DNA from: Thermoplasmata archaeon M9B1D
GTDB lineage: Archaea > Thermoplasmatota > E2 > DHVEG-1
Assembly: GCA_002900535.1 (NCBI GenBank)
Contig: MUGC01000003.1
Location: 1 to 21,037 of the forward strand
Length of the DNA stretch: 21,037 bases
Reading direction: 5' to 3'
Numbering within the stretch: the stretch's first letter is position 1; each line of letters opens with the position of its first letter. Positions 6,146 to 14,871 of this stretch are shown here, one piece after another. The notes under the pieces were generated by a model that worked only from the letters and a program-made list of their open reading frames with translations, made no database searches and was not told the DNA's origin. A program made the translations under genes and the position numbers.

Positions 6146-7363
6146 ATGAATTTAAAACAAATCAAAAAAATAGTCAAATCCAATATTTTTATTATACTTT
6201 TAATTGCATTCCTTATCATAAATATAGTAATTTTGTTTGTAATTGATGGACCGTTATGGGGTTTCTTCTGTATTACACTATTTATTTTAATGTGTTTTAC
6301 TTTGGGTTTTGCAATATATTTGTATCTTAAAAATCTAAATTATAAGAAAGCACGCAAGATAGGATTGTTACTTGCTATTCTAATATTGATTTTATTATTA
6401 ACTCCATATATGATTCTTATGACTCATTTGAAGGCAGAGGCAAATAGACCAGAACTGCAAAAACTTGTGAAAACAATTATTTCTGATTCTGATACAGATG
6501 AAGCGAAAACAAAAAAGTTACTTGAATGGTTCAATACAAGCAAAAACAACATTTATAACAATTATTATTTAAAAGTTAAAGGAACACTTGGTTTTGGAGG
6601 TAAGATACGAGTTTACCTGGGAGAACCATATATTGGCATACGAACCTTTAATGATAAGGATTCTTTATGGATTTTAACCAGCAGATACGGACATTGTGGT
6701 GAATATGCTTTAATCTTCAGGGATATGGCTGATGAAGCAGGTTTAACTGTGAGAAGGGCCAGATGTTTTGGAGAAGACCATGAATGGAATGAGGTCCTAA
6801 TCAATGGAACATGGATAGTAATAGATGCTACAAGAGTTGGAACTGCGAAAGACAATGGATATAATGTTTCTCCAAAATTTATGGAAAAAAAAGTAGCAGG
6901 TAATCGTGGAACAACAGAAGGTAATGTGTCATATGTTATAGCAGAATACCTTAATGGAACTATTGTAGATATAACATCACGTTATACAAAAATAGTAAAC
7001 ATAAGTATAGCCGCTCAGGATGAAAATGGTAATACACTTTCCAATGTTAAAATCAAGATAAAATCAAACAATAGGTACAGCGCTTACGATACAAGATTAA
7101 GCAATACAACAAATCAAAATGGAATATGCTCATTTACTTTAGGTGGCGGAGATTATATTTTTGAATCAATAACTAATGATATTATTCCTCTTTTCAGAGA
7201 GAAATCTATAGTATTTACTGAGGATATTCCTAATTTAAACTTCACAGTTGTTTTAAAAAGCGACTGGACGAAGAACGAAGTGTTATTTTATGGTGTTATT
7301 TCAGGAATTGTTATAGCAGTGTTATTTATTTTCATATTTTACATAAAGAAAAAAAAGATTTAA
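6146..7363 (+). CDS. Membrane-anchored transglutaminase-like protein
   Basis: The 405-residue protein has three N-terminal membrane segments (about 13-33, 36-58 and 67-92). A transglutaminase-like cysteine-protease fold follows with the full triad C184 (YGHCGEYALI), H212 (GEDHEWNEV) and D227 (WIVIDATRVG). Next is a carboxypeptidase-regulatory-like Ig domain at about 285-370 (ISIAAQDENGNTLSNVKI), then a C-terminal membrane helix (about 381-400) and a lysine tail. The soluble part probably faces outside. The fold covers transglutaminases, peptidases and amidases; the substrate is unknown. Its stop lies one base from that of the convergent beta-propeller gene. A TATA-like TATAATATTTA lies about 30 bases upstream and there is no strong ribosome site. 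It is the first cargo gene. Confidence 0.88.
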   Translation: MNLKQIKKIVKSNIFIILLIAFLIINIVILFVIDGPLWGFFCITLFILMCFTLGFAIYLYLKNLNYKKARKIGLLLAILILILLLTPYMILMTHLKAEANRPELQKLVKTIISDSDTDEAKTKKLLEWFNTSKNNIYNNYYLKVKGTLGFGGKIRVYLGEPYIGIRTFNDKDSLWILTSRYGHCGEYALIFRDMADEAGLTVRRARCFGEDHEWNEVLINGTWIVIDATRVGTAKDNGYNVSPKFMEKKVAGNRGTTEGNVSYVIAEYLNGTIVDITSRYTKIVNISIAAQDENGNTLSNVKIKIKSNNRYSAYDTRLSNTTNQNGICSFTLGGGDYIFESITNDIIPLFREKSIVFTEDIPNLNFTVVLKSDWTKNEVLFYGVISGIVIAVLFIFIFYIKKKKI

Positions 7364-7364
7364 T

Positions 7365-9152
7365 TTATATTATTTGGTTTAGTATTTTTTCAAAGAATGG
7401 AAAACATCCTACTATCCTTGAAAGCAATTGTAAAGAGTTGAAAATGTATATCTTTGGCATTATTATCCTACTCGTGCTCCAGTCACCTTCACTACCATCA
7501 TATGTATCACGTGCTTTAGCCCTAACTTGATAACTACCACGTTCAGACCAAGAATAACTCAAAGAAATAACCATATCTGAATCAAACGATCCCAGCCAAC
7601 TGGTAGAATTACCATCACCCCAATCCACAAACAACTCAATATCATCAAACTCCGGGTCATGCACAGTGAAATTAAACAAATAAAAAATATTCACACCACC
7701 ATGATCAGGTCCATCTATCACAGGAGCCTCCGGTGGTTGATTAACATCATTACGGCCAAACGCATATAATATACCATACGGCTCACCATCATTAAGATAA
7801 TGCGATGAACTACCAATGTACACATTTCCCATAGTATCAATAGATGGAGAAGAAGGACAGCCGTCATTAGCTGTTTTTTTCTGCCATTTCAAAGTACCAT
7901 CATTATTAATCGCAAAGATATATCCTCCATCCACAGTTCCTTTTGTAACTCCAATATAGATAGTACCATCAGCAGAAATAGCAGGTGAAGAATGTCCACT
8001 ATGTTTATCATCCCCAAAAATATAATGCCATTTCAAAGTACCATCAGGATACAAAGCAGACAACCGTCTTCCACCAATATAAATAACTCCCTCCTCATCA
8101 ATAGCGGCACCAGCTGAACCATCACCAACATCATGATACTTCCATTTTAAAGAGCCATCTGGATTCAACGCATATAAATAATCATCAAAAGAATCAAAAT
8201 AAACCGTGCCATCTTTACCGACTGCTGGATGAGATTTCACCCAGCCACCGGTTTTAAACCGCCAGCGAAGTGTACCATCAGGGTTCATTGCATAAAAATA
8301 ATTATCTGCTGATCCAATATAGATAGTGCCATCATCAGCAATAGCTGGGTCAGATACGATCCAGTAACCTGTGTCATAATACCATTTCTCTGTTCCATTT
8401 GGATATAACGCATATATTCTACCATTGTTTTCTGGTCCCATAGCACCGAAAAAAATTGTTCCATCCTTTGCAATAGCTGGAGAAGATGATATCGATGCAA
8501 ATCGTCCAGCCCAAAATTTCCATTTAAACGTACCATCCGGGTTAATTGCATATAAATAATGCCCATATGTTCCAATATAAACTGTTCCATCACTCGCAAG
8601 AGCAGGTGTAGACCAAATCCACTCATTAACCCTATAACGCCATTTCAACGAACCATTAGGATACATTGCATAAAGATAATAACCGAAATCACCGAAATAC
8701 AACACACCCTCATCATCAATTGCAATGCCACTTTCGATTTTATCAACTTCATACTTCCATTTCACCATTCCATTATTATCCATTGTATTATATGGACTGA
8801 GTCCAGTGTGATGCCGGTTTTGACTTTTCATCGGCCAACATGAATCCATCAATGCATCATCAATAATAGTAACAGTATTATTGAAAGAAGAACCTGTATC
8901 TAATTTTCCTCCTTCACAAACATCTTTATCATTAAAATAAGAGGAATCATAATTCAGCTTGGTTTTAGAAAAAATATCAAACTGAGATCGTTCTATATCT
9001 TTCAGGTAGTATTCCTCAAAGTCAATATTATCATAATATTGATCTGTTTTTTCAATTATTGTCATAGTACTTGTTGATATGGGGATAAGAAAATTAAGTA
9101 TTATAATAAAAGTTACAAGTAACATAATATAATGATTTCTAAAACGTATCAT
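7365..9152 (-). CDS. Secreted PQQ-like beta-propeller protein with PKD domain
   Basis: The protein has 595 residues. An N-terminal hydrophobic segment (about 9-26, MLLVTFIIILNFLIPI) acts as signal or anchor. A conserved leader CWPMKSQNRHHTGLSPY opens a propeller of about eight W-motif repeats, with blade ends such as INPDGTFKWKF and MNPDGTLRWRF alternating with DGTIYIGS. A PKD/Ig-like domain (VDWGDGNSTSW) spans about 480-565. A MPKIYIF tail followed by a hydrophobic amphipathic segment closes the protein. Such propellers bind proteins or sugars on the cell surface and need not bind PQQ. GGAGG lies 12 bases before the ATG, slightly far. It is convergent with the transglutaminase gene and divergent from the giant gene. 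It is a paralogue of the protein starting at 14872, in a visibly more C-rich codon style. Confidence 0.9.
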   Translation of the reverse strand: MIRFRNHYIMLLVTFIIILNFLIPISTSTMTIIEKTDQYYDNIDFEEYYLKDIERSQFDIFSKTKLNYDSSYFNDKDVCEGGKLDTGSSFNNTVTIIDDALMDSCWPMKSQNRHHTGLSPYNTMDNNGMVKWKYEVDKIESGIAIDDEGVLYFGDFGYYLYAMYPNGSLKWRYRVNEWIWSTPALASDGTVYIGTYGHYLYAINPDGTFKWKFWAGRFASISSSPAIAKDGTIFFGAMGPENNGRIYALYPNGTEKWYYDTGYWIVSDPAIADDGTIYIGSADNYFYAMNPDGTLRWRFKTGGWVKSHPAVGKDGTVYFDSFDDYLYALNPDGSLKWKYHDVGDGSAGAAIDEEGVIYIGGRRLSALYPDGTLKWHYIFGDDKHSGHSSPAISADGTIYIGVTKGTVDGGYIFAINNDGTLKWQKKTANDGCPSSPSIDTMGNVYIGSSSHYLNDGEPYGILYAFGRNDVNQPPEAPVIDGPDHGGVNIFYLFNFTVHDPEFDDIELFVDWGDGNSTSWLGSFDSDMVISLSYSWSERGSYQVRAKARDTYDGSEGDWSTSRIIMPKIYIFNSLQLLSRIVGCFPFFEKILNQII

Positions 9153-9341
9153 TCTGGATATTAACCTCCAAAAACATATTATGCTGATTAATCTTATTAA
9201 AGTTACTATAGAAATTTACTTGTTAACAATTAATCCCAATAAAAAGAAATATAGTTGTCAAAAGTTTGTAATAATAGTTAAATATGATTATTATATTCTT
9301 TTCTCGAAGGAAAAAATTGTTTAGGTATCATATTTTTTAAT

Positions 9342-9350
9342 GAGGAGGAG
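9342..9350 (+). promoter_or_regulatory. Strong ribosome binding site of the giant surface protein
   Basis: GAGGAGGAG ends 6 bases before ATG 9357, the strongest Shine-Dalgarno match seen in the window. It contrasts with the many leaderless starts nearby and fixes the start of the long frame. Confidence 0.75.
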
Positions 9351-9356
9351 TAGTTT

Positions 9357-12300
9357 ATGATAAAAACTATATTTAAAAAAATTTTAATTTTTTTTATAAG
9401 CATTTGTTTATTATTACCAACAATACTTCTTACTTCTAATAATGTATCTAGTGAGGAACAAGAGTCTAATGAATATTTGTATATATTCCGTGAAGGTGAA
9501 AGCTGGGATCATAGCTATGATAATTATACTGGTTTAAACTGGTTAAACAAAAACTGGGGCGACATCTCGGAGGATGCTTCTGATGGATCATATGCATATG
9601 CCCAAAGCATTGAAGGAACCGGCGACTATGCAGAATGGGATTTCAATGTCCATCATGCTGGAACATATAAAATATGGGTGAGAGGCTATCATATAGGAAG
9701 TTGGGATATATGTACAAATATTTCTCTTGAATGGAATGGATCTCAAGTTGGCTCGACTCAGAACTGGAAAGAATATATTATTGGTCGATGGGAATGGACT
9801 TATTTCGGAAATGTAACCTGTGTTGCAGATACATTAGCTACTATTCGTATTAAATCACTGGATGAAGGATGGGTTCCAGTTGATAAGTTATTGATAACTA
9901 ATGATACAGGTTATAATCCAAGTGGGGTTGAGGATGACGTTGGTTCTTTTACTCACGATATTGGTGAAAGAATACCCTATTGGCTGGATGATATCTATGA
10001 TTTGAATTATGATTTTATTTACAATAAGACCAAATCTCTGAGTCGTGTTATTCTTGATTCATATGATGAAGATGTTGAAATTGCTAAAGGTCGTGCATTC
10101 GGAACACTAGGAGAACAAGATGCGGCTAATAAATTAACGGATTGGTTTAAAGAAGAAATTGGTATTCATACCGCCAGAGAACGATTGATCGCCTATCCCG
10201 GAAAGGGGATCAATGATAAAATGGAGATCAAAGCACTAGGATTAATAATAAATAACAATGGAACCGAACAAAAAATAGACCAAGTATTCATGGGAGTGAA
10301 CTCATCAAGAAATCACTTCTTCAAATTAGATTCATCCGACAATGGAAATTATACATGCACAAATATCAAAGTAAGAAACTGGTACGAAGCACACAAACAA
10401 GACAGATCATTCCCAGATATTTTTGATGCAAATTTTACAACTTTCTTAAACAATAAAGCAGAAGAAATCCTTAATGAAACACTATACATAGTGCAAACAA
10501 CAAATGCCACGTTCCAAGGAACACTATTCAATATGACACTTAAATATTACGAAGAATATCATGATATATCATTTTCAAACCCAGATAAAAATAATAGTGA
10601 TAATTGGAATACGACACTTCTTGGATACAATAGATCCACAGAAGAGCCTTATGTTTGGATTATTGAAGACCCATGGAATAACCCAAACCCCAGTATAACA
10701 TTTCCAGCCAAAGTAGATTTTCTTTATAATATACTCTTAGGTGGTAAGAATTATCTTGTTGAGGATTATTTTAGTAAATTCTTTTTACTAACTTATTTAA
10801 TTAGAATTATTACAAGTTTTGGTTATGATAATTGCAAAGGAATAATACTATATGATTTCAATAATAATACACATAACATGGTAAAAACACAAGTATTTAG
10901 CCATCCTTTTAAGGAAAACCCTGTTTATAATCCAGATTGCATACTTCCTTTAATGGGTCTTCCATTGATCTTCATAAATGGAACCACAGGGCAGATGATA
11001 AACGAAAGCTACGAATACTACAATATCAGCTTTTACCGAGATCAAAGCTACAATGACTCAGTAAACAGCTACAACATCATAGGAACCATTTATGGAGTAG
11101 AACAAAATAAAACCATTATCCTAAGCAGTCTATATGACAGCTGGTGGAACCAGGGAACAACAGACTCAGCAATCGGGATGTCCATAGTCCTAGCTATCGC
11201 TAAATACTACAAAGAAAACAAAATCATACCCCGATATAATCTAAAATTTATATGTTTCTCAGGAGAGGAATACGGGTATTTAGGTGCTAAAAGCTATGAA
11301 GCACGACATAAAGATGAAGAAATCCTTGCAATAATTGATCTAAATCAGCTAGGATTTGAAGAACGATATGATATACCCCTGAACTTTACCATGTATGTAA
11401 ATAATGAAACAGTAAACGAGTCATTATATCCCATTGTAGAAAGATCAGATTATGAGAATCGGACATTTCATCATGCAAATTTTACAACATATATCAGTGC
11501 AAACGGTGGACCAAGTAATGATAGACCATTTGCTACAAAACGTAATGAATCCGGTATTCAAACAGTATGTTTTTTGAAGGATACAGGTTGGACATTACAT
11601 CATCGAGATGGTAAGAACCAGACTAATAATCCACATACTGATGGAGACGTATTAAGCTATTATAATGAAACCTATGTAAGGGTTGTCGCAGAGATGGTTC
11701 TAAATGTTACCAGATACCTTACTGAGGAATCAATAGTTTTAGGTGAAAACTGGAATATGATCACAATACCATATAAAAATAATTGGAACGCAAGTGACCT
11801 AGTAACTAATCTATCTAACTGCACATCAGTAGTAAAATGGAACCCCAGTGAACAATCATACTGGATCTACCTACCCGATTACCCAGCGTTTGATTTTGAA
11901 CTAAAACCAGGAAACGCCTATTATGTAGAAATGAATAAAACAGATCTATTAGGTATGAATGGGACACCTGTAACAGATAATGATGTAAATATCTCATTAG
12001 AAATAGGCTGGAATCTTATAGGCTGGTATAAAGACTCCAGCATCATGGCCAGTGAATTAGCAGATAAATTAAATGGTTGCACAATGATAGCTAAATATAA
12101 CCCTGTTGAACAATCCTACTGGATTTATCTACCAGGCTATCCTCTATTTGATTTCCCTATATCTAAGTACATGGGTATATTTGCCCTTATCAATGAGAGC
12201 GGCGGCTGGTATGGCAATGGAACAAGCGAAGAAAGCGGTGAGGATTCATCTGATGGAGGAAAACAAGGTAACCAAAGCAATACTCCAAGTATGCCTTATC

Positions 12301-13913
12301 CAATTTATGGAAAAGCCTACTACCGAAACCTGACAAACCCAGCGGATAATGCAAATATTATGCTTATCAATCTAAATACAAGTGAAAGTCTTAACACAAG
12401 TATAAATGCAAATTATACTGGTTGTTATATTATTGACCTTGGTCAACTAAATCAAACCATTAATAATAATGATACACTAAGAATCATTATCAACGGCACA
12501 GGAAACTACTCTGGATGGACAAGTCAAAAAGACATCAAGCTCAATACCTCCATGCCTGGTGAGCGTGTTCCTGATATTTTTATAAACCCATCTAATATCT
12601 CTCTGCTTACAGGATGGAATCTTATAACAGTTCCTGTGAATAATACATGGAATGCAAGTAACCTAGCTGAAAATATAACAGGCTGCCAAACCATAACCTG
12701 TTGGGATCCAGGTAATCAAACCTATCATTCATATATAAAAGATGGACCAGAAGGATTTGATTTCTCAATCGATGATGGAAAAGGATACTATATTAATGTT
12801 AATCAAACTAGTGTTTTATCATGGTTGGATTCTGGTGAGCCTATAACTAATGCAAGCATCAATTATGTAACAGGTTGGAATCTCATTGGTTGGTATAATG
12901 ACTCTAGTATCAATGCTAGTAGTCTATTAGAGGATATTAATAATTCTGATTCTCTTGAACCTGATCAGTATGTATTGTCAATAACTAGATGGAACTCTGG
13001 TAATCAAACCTATCATAACTTTACAGTTGGAGATCCACCAGGTAAGGATTTTGAAATAATCAAGGGAATGGGTGTTGTTGTTGATATACATAATACCTCA
13101 GGTGGTGGAGGTGGAAGTAACCCTGGGATACCTCATACTATTTGGGGTTATGCATATTATTCAGATTCTAATATTCATGCAAATAATGCAAATGTAGTTA
13201 TCCATAACAAAGAAACTAGCGAGCAGATATACACTGTTGTTGGAGAATCCGCATCTGGATGTTATATGCAGGAACTTTGTAATCTACCATCGGGTTGGTC
13301 TGATGAAGATATTATAACAATTACTGTTGATAGCACAAGTGAAGATATTTATGAAGGTTGGGCTGGTTATATAGAGATAACTGCAAATAATTCCGTGGGT
13401 AATCAAAAAATACAAAACATAATGGTTTATGGAGAAGATAGTACTGTAATAAGGTATGATAATGGTTCAGAAGAATCAACGGTCATACTGGATAATAGTA
13501 CAGATGAAGTATTAAAAACACTTATTGTTGATTCTGAATATCTTGAAACAGCATCTAGTGCTAAACTTTGGATATATGCAAAAGCAGATGGTGAGGATAT
13601 GGAAAATTCTAGTCATAGAATCACTGTGAATAACGATAGTAAATGTGTTATCTTTTTTGATCCGATAGCTACGTTTGGTTATAGTTATAGTTGGCAGTCG
13701 TTCAATATTGAGCTAGAATGGTTAACATCGGATTCTAATACCTTCTCAGTTGTTGATGCGTATACTAGTGAGCAGATAAATGATCTTAAAGTTGGGATTG
13801 ATACAGAGAATGACTGTGATATGAGCCAATGGAAGGAAACCAGTGGATCGTTGCCACCTGCTGATGAATGTGAAGGGGAGCTTTTGATGGTGTTGCAGTT
13901 ATTTTATGAATAA
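9357..13913 (+). CDS. Giant secreted surface protein with degenerate M28 peptidase domain and GWNLI repeats
   Basis: The product has 1518 residues. A signal peptide (about 1-32) is followed by a carbohydrate-binding-like sandwich (about 38-185; AGTYKIWVRGY, VPVDKLLITND). An M28 aminopeptidase-like domain spans about 565-790: LYDSWWNQGTTDSAIG, SGEEYGYLGAKSYE, NNPHTDGDVLSYYN. It keeps D603, E637, E638 and H760, but the first His ligand is L592 and the Asp ligand is N663. Two copies of a module follow: a pair of GWNLI/YWIYLP units (about 795-955 and 1080-1255), each pair followed by a CNA/carboxypeptidase-regulatory-like domain (GKAYYRNLTNPADNANI; GYAYYSDSNIHANNANV). A unique C-terminal domain covers about 1360-1518. 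Many N-x-S/T sequons suggest a glycosylated cell-surface protein. There is no C-terminal anchor. It is probably adhesive or substrate-binding rather than catalytic; loss of activity is inferred. Confidence 0.88.
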   Translation: MIKTIFKKILIFFISICLLLPTILLTSNNVSSEEQESNEYLYIFREGESWDHSYDNYTGLNWLNKNWGDISEDASDGSYAYAQSIEGTGDYAEWDFNVHHAGTYKIWVRGYHIGSWDICTNISLEWNGSQVGSTQNWKEYIIGRWEWTYFGNVTCVADTLATIRIKSLDEGWVPVDKLLITNDTGYNPSGVEDDVGSFTHDIGERIPYWLDDIYDLNYDFIYNKTKSLSRVILDSYDEDVEIAKGRAFGTLGEQDAANKLTDWFKEEIGIHTARERLIAYPGKGINDKMEIKALGLIINNNGTEQKIDQVFMGVNSSRNHFFKLDSSDNGNYTCTNIKVRNWYEAHKQDRSFPDIFDANFTTFLNNKAEEILNETLYIVQTTNATFQGTLFNMTLKYYEEYHDISFSNPDKNNSDNWNTTLLGYNRSTEEPYVWIIEDPWNNPNPSITFPAKVDFLYNILLGGKNYLVEDYFSKFFLLTYLIRIITSFGYDNCKGIILYDFNNNTHNMVKTQVFSHPFKENPVYNPDCILPLMGLPLIFINGTTGQMINESYEYYNISFYRDQSYNDSVNSYNIIGTIYGVEQNKTIILSSLYDSWWNQGTTDSAIGMSIVLAIAKYYKENKIIPRYNLKFICFSGEEYGYLGAKSYEARHKDEEILAIIDLNQLGFEERYDIPLNFTMYVNNETVNESLYPIVERSDYENRTFHHANFTTYISANGGPSNDRPFATKRNESGIQTVCFLKDTGWTLHHRDGKNQTNNPHTDGDVLSYYNETYVRVVAEMVLNVTRYLTEESIVLGENWNMITIPYKNNWNASDLVTNLSNCTSVVKWNPSEQSYWIYLPDYPAFDFELKPGNAYYVEMNKTDLLGMNGTPVTDNDVNISLEIGWNLIGWYKDSSIMASELADKLNGCTMIAKYNPVEQSYWIYLPGYPLFDFPISKYMGIFALINESGGWYGNGTSEESGEDSSDGGKQGNQSNTPSMPYPIYGKAYYRNLTNPADNANIMLINLNTSESLNTSINANYTGCYIIDLGQLNQTINNNDTLRIIINGTGNYSGWTSQKDIKLNTSMPGERVPDIFINPSNISLLTGWNLITVPVNNTWNASNLAENITGCQTITCWDPGNQTYHSYIKDGPEGFDFSIDDGKGYYINVNQTSVLSWLDSGEPITNASINYVTGWNLIGWYNDSSINASSLLEDINNSDSLEPDQYVLSITRWNSGNQTYHNFTVGDPPGKDFEIIKGMGVVVDIHNTSGGGGGSNPGIPHTIWGYAYYSDSNIHANNANVVIHNKETSEQIYTVVGESASGCYMQELCNLPSGWSDEDIITITVDSTSEDIYEGWAGYIEITANNSVGNQKIQNIMVYGEDSTVIRYDNGSEESTVILDNSTDEVLKTLIVDSEYLETASSAKLWIYAKADGEDMENSSHRITVNNDSKCVIFFDPIATFGYSYSWQSFNIELEWLTSDSNTFSVVDAYTSEQINDLKVGIDTENDCDMSQWKETSGSLPPADECEGELLMVLQLFYE

Positions 13914-13962
13914 GGATAACCCAAACGAGCCTAATAAAGGATAAATATATGTTAGCTAATGA

Positions 13963-13970
13963 TTTTTTTT
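13963..13970 (+). terminator. T-run terminator after the giant gene
   Basis: Eight T residues begin 50 bases after the stop at 13913. They are the only clear termination signal before the next promoter region. Confidence 0.4.
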
Positions 13971-14073
13971 GAGAATGTGGAATCGCCTTCTCATCATCGT
14001 CCGGTTGTTCAAATATCGCCCTGTGGAATCAGGTGTTCCATGTTCTCTCCATGGGGCTATAATATTAAAAAAT

Positions 14074-14093
14074 TATAGGTAAACTTACCTATA
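14074..14093. promoter_or_regulatory. Palindromic operator before the winged-helix gene
   Basis: TATAGGTAA and TTACCTATA form perfect 9-bp arms with a 2-bp centre, ending 18 bases before ATG 14112. The position at or just downstream of the expected transcription start suits autorepression by the dimer encoded immediately downstream. Related half-sites TTACCGATA occur three times in the long gap before the propeller gene at 14872. Confidence 0.6.
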
Positions 14094-14111
14094 GTAACAT
14101 AAGGTGATTTT

Positions 14112-14411
14112 ATGCGTGATATGATGACCCTTGAAGAGTTAAGAAAATGGGTGAAAAATAAACAAATACGGATATGGCGAAGAGCTTTATTTTTACTCTA
14201 TTCGGATGGATCTTTATCATTATCGGAGATATCATATGATTTAAATGCAGATAGATCAGGAGTTGAACGACAACTGAAGAAGATGGCTATAGATCACTGG
14301 GTAAGAAGAAAAAATCATAAGTGGGAAATAACCGATACTGGGATCACTAAAGTAAAAAATGATCAAAAATATGGAAGCATGCCTACTCGTAAATGGGGTG
14401 TTTATTACTAG
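14112..14411 (+). CDS. Small winged-helix transcriptional regulator
   Basis: The protein has 99 residues. A basic N-terminal helix (LEELRKWVKNKQIRIWRRAL) leads into a winged helix: SLSLSEISYDLNADRSGVER is the helix-turn-helix with recognition helix near 48-60, then LKKMAIDHWVRRKNHKWEIT forms the wing. AAGGTG precedes the ATG at good spacing. The palindrome at 14074-14093 lies directly upstream, so autoregulation is likely. Similar half-sites downstream suggest it also controls the beta-propeller gene at 14872. A T-run follows its stop directly, so it is monocistronic. The effector is unknown. Confidence 0.85.
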   Translation: MRDMMTLEELRKWVKNKQIRIWRRALFLLYSDGSLSLSEISYDLNADRSGVERQLKKMAIDHWVRRKNHKWEITDTGITKVKNDQKYGSMPTRKWGVYY

Positions 14412-14412
14412 G

Positions 14413-14421
14413 TTTTTTTTT
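14413..14421 (+). terminator. T-run terminator of the regulator gene
   Basis: Nine T residues begin two bases after the stop codon. This is the clearest oligo-T terminator in the window and separates the regulator from the next gene. Confidence 0.55.
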
Positions 14422-14859
14422 CTTTAATCACTATGTTTTCAGTATATGAGCTTCTTTCGTTGTAGATACAAGCCGTCTATAGCTAATTTTGAATTAAATT
14501 GTTGTAAGTTTGCCGTACGAGCACCAGTTTATCAAGCGAAAATTTTACCGATACGCAACAGGAGGGAAAAACCACTAGGAGATGTTTCACGTTAACGTCA
14601 AAAGCCCTTTTTTAATACGATATATCTATATCGTTTTTTGAGGAAAAATTCCAAAAAAATTTCAACAGGCAAAACTGCCATGAAAAAACCGCTAAAAAAA
14701 TAAAAAAATCAACGTATTGGCTGTAAGGGTGTTTTACCGATAACAATGGTTAAGAGTTGAGAAAGAGGAATTTTCTATAAGGGTAGGCTTATCGGTAAAG
14801 ATCTAAGATTTTTGTTTTATAAACCAAAATTATATATTCTAAGAGTGATATTGATATTT
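14422..14859. other. Long intergenic regulatory region with palindromes and TTACCGATA motifs
   Basis: No credible gene lies in these 438 bases. Visible elements are TTACCGATA at 14545-14553 and 14734-14742, with its reverse complement at 14790-14798. There is a 10-bp perfect palindrome ACGTTAACGT at 14589-14598. ACGATATA/TATATCGT arms lie at 14617-14634, followed by six T residues (operator or terminator-like). A CTGTAAGGGT / CTATAAGGGT repeat occurs at 14721 and 14775. The motifs resemble half of the operator at 14074-14093. The region probably controls the propeller gene downstream. Confidence 0.5.
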
Positions 14860-14864
14860 GGGGG
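14860..14864 (+). promoter_or_regulatory. Ribosome binding site that favours the TTG start at 14872
   Basis: GGGGG followed by AAAG lies 7 bases before TTG 14872. The earlier in-frame TTG at 14812 has no such site and would add 20 residues before an otherwise ordinary signal peptide. This decides the start in favour of 14872. Confidence 0.6.
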
Positions 14865-14871
14865 AAAGATA

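Noticed and set aside
14007..14026. GTTCAAATATCGCCCTG as another att-like site between the giant gene and the regulator
   Set aside because: Only the T-loop octamer matches well; the rest needs a two-base gap and ends in TGTGG instead of TGCA. No ACCGGT-like motif is placed upstream. Too weak to list.
14582..14641. 19-codon frame starting at an ATG after AGGAG
   Set aside because: The ribosome site is directly adjacent to the ATG, and the frame runs through two palindromes. Composition is not protein-like.
14812..14871. Upstream TTG start adding 20 residues to the plus-strand propeller protein
   Set aside because: No ribosome site precedes it, whereas GGGGG stands at proper distance before TTG 14872, which also gives a clean signal peptide.
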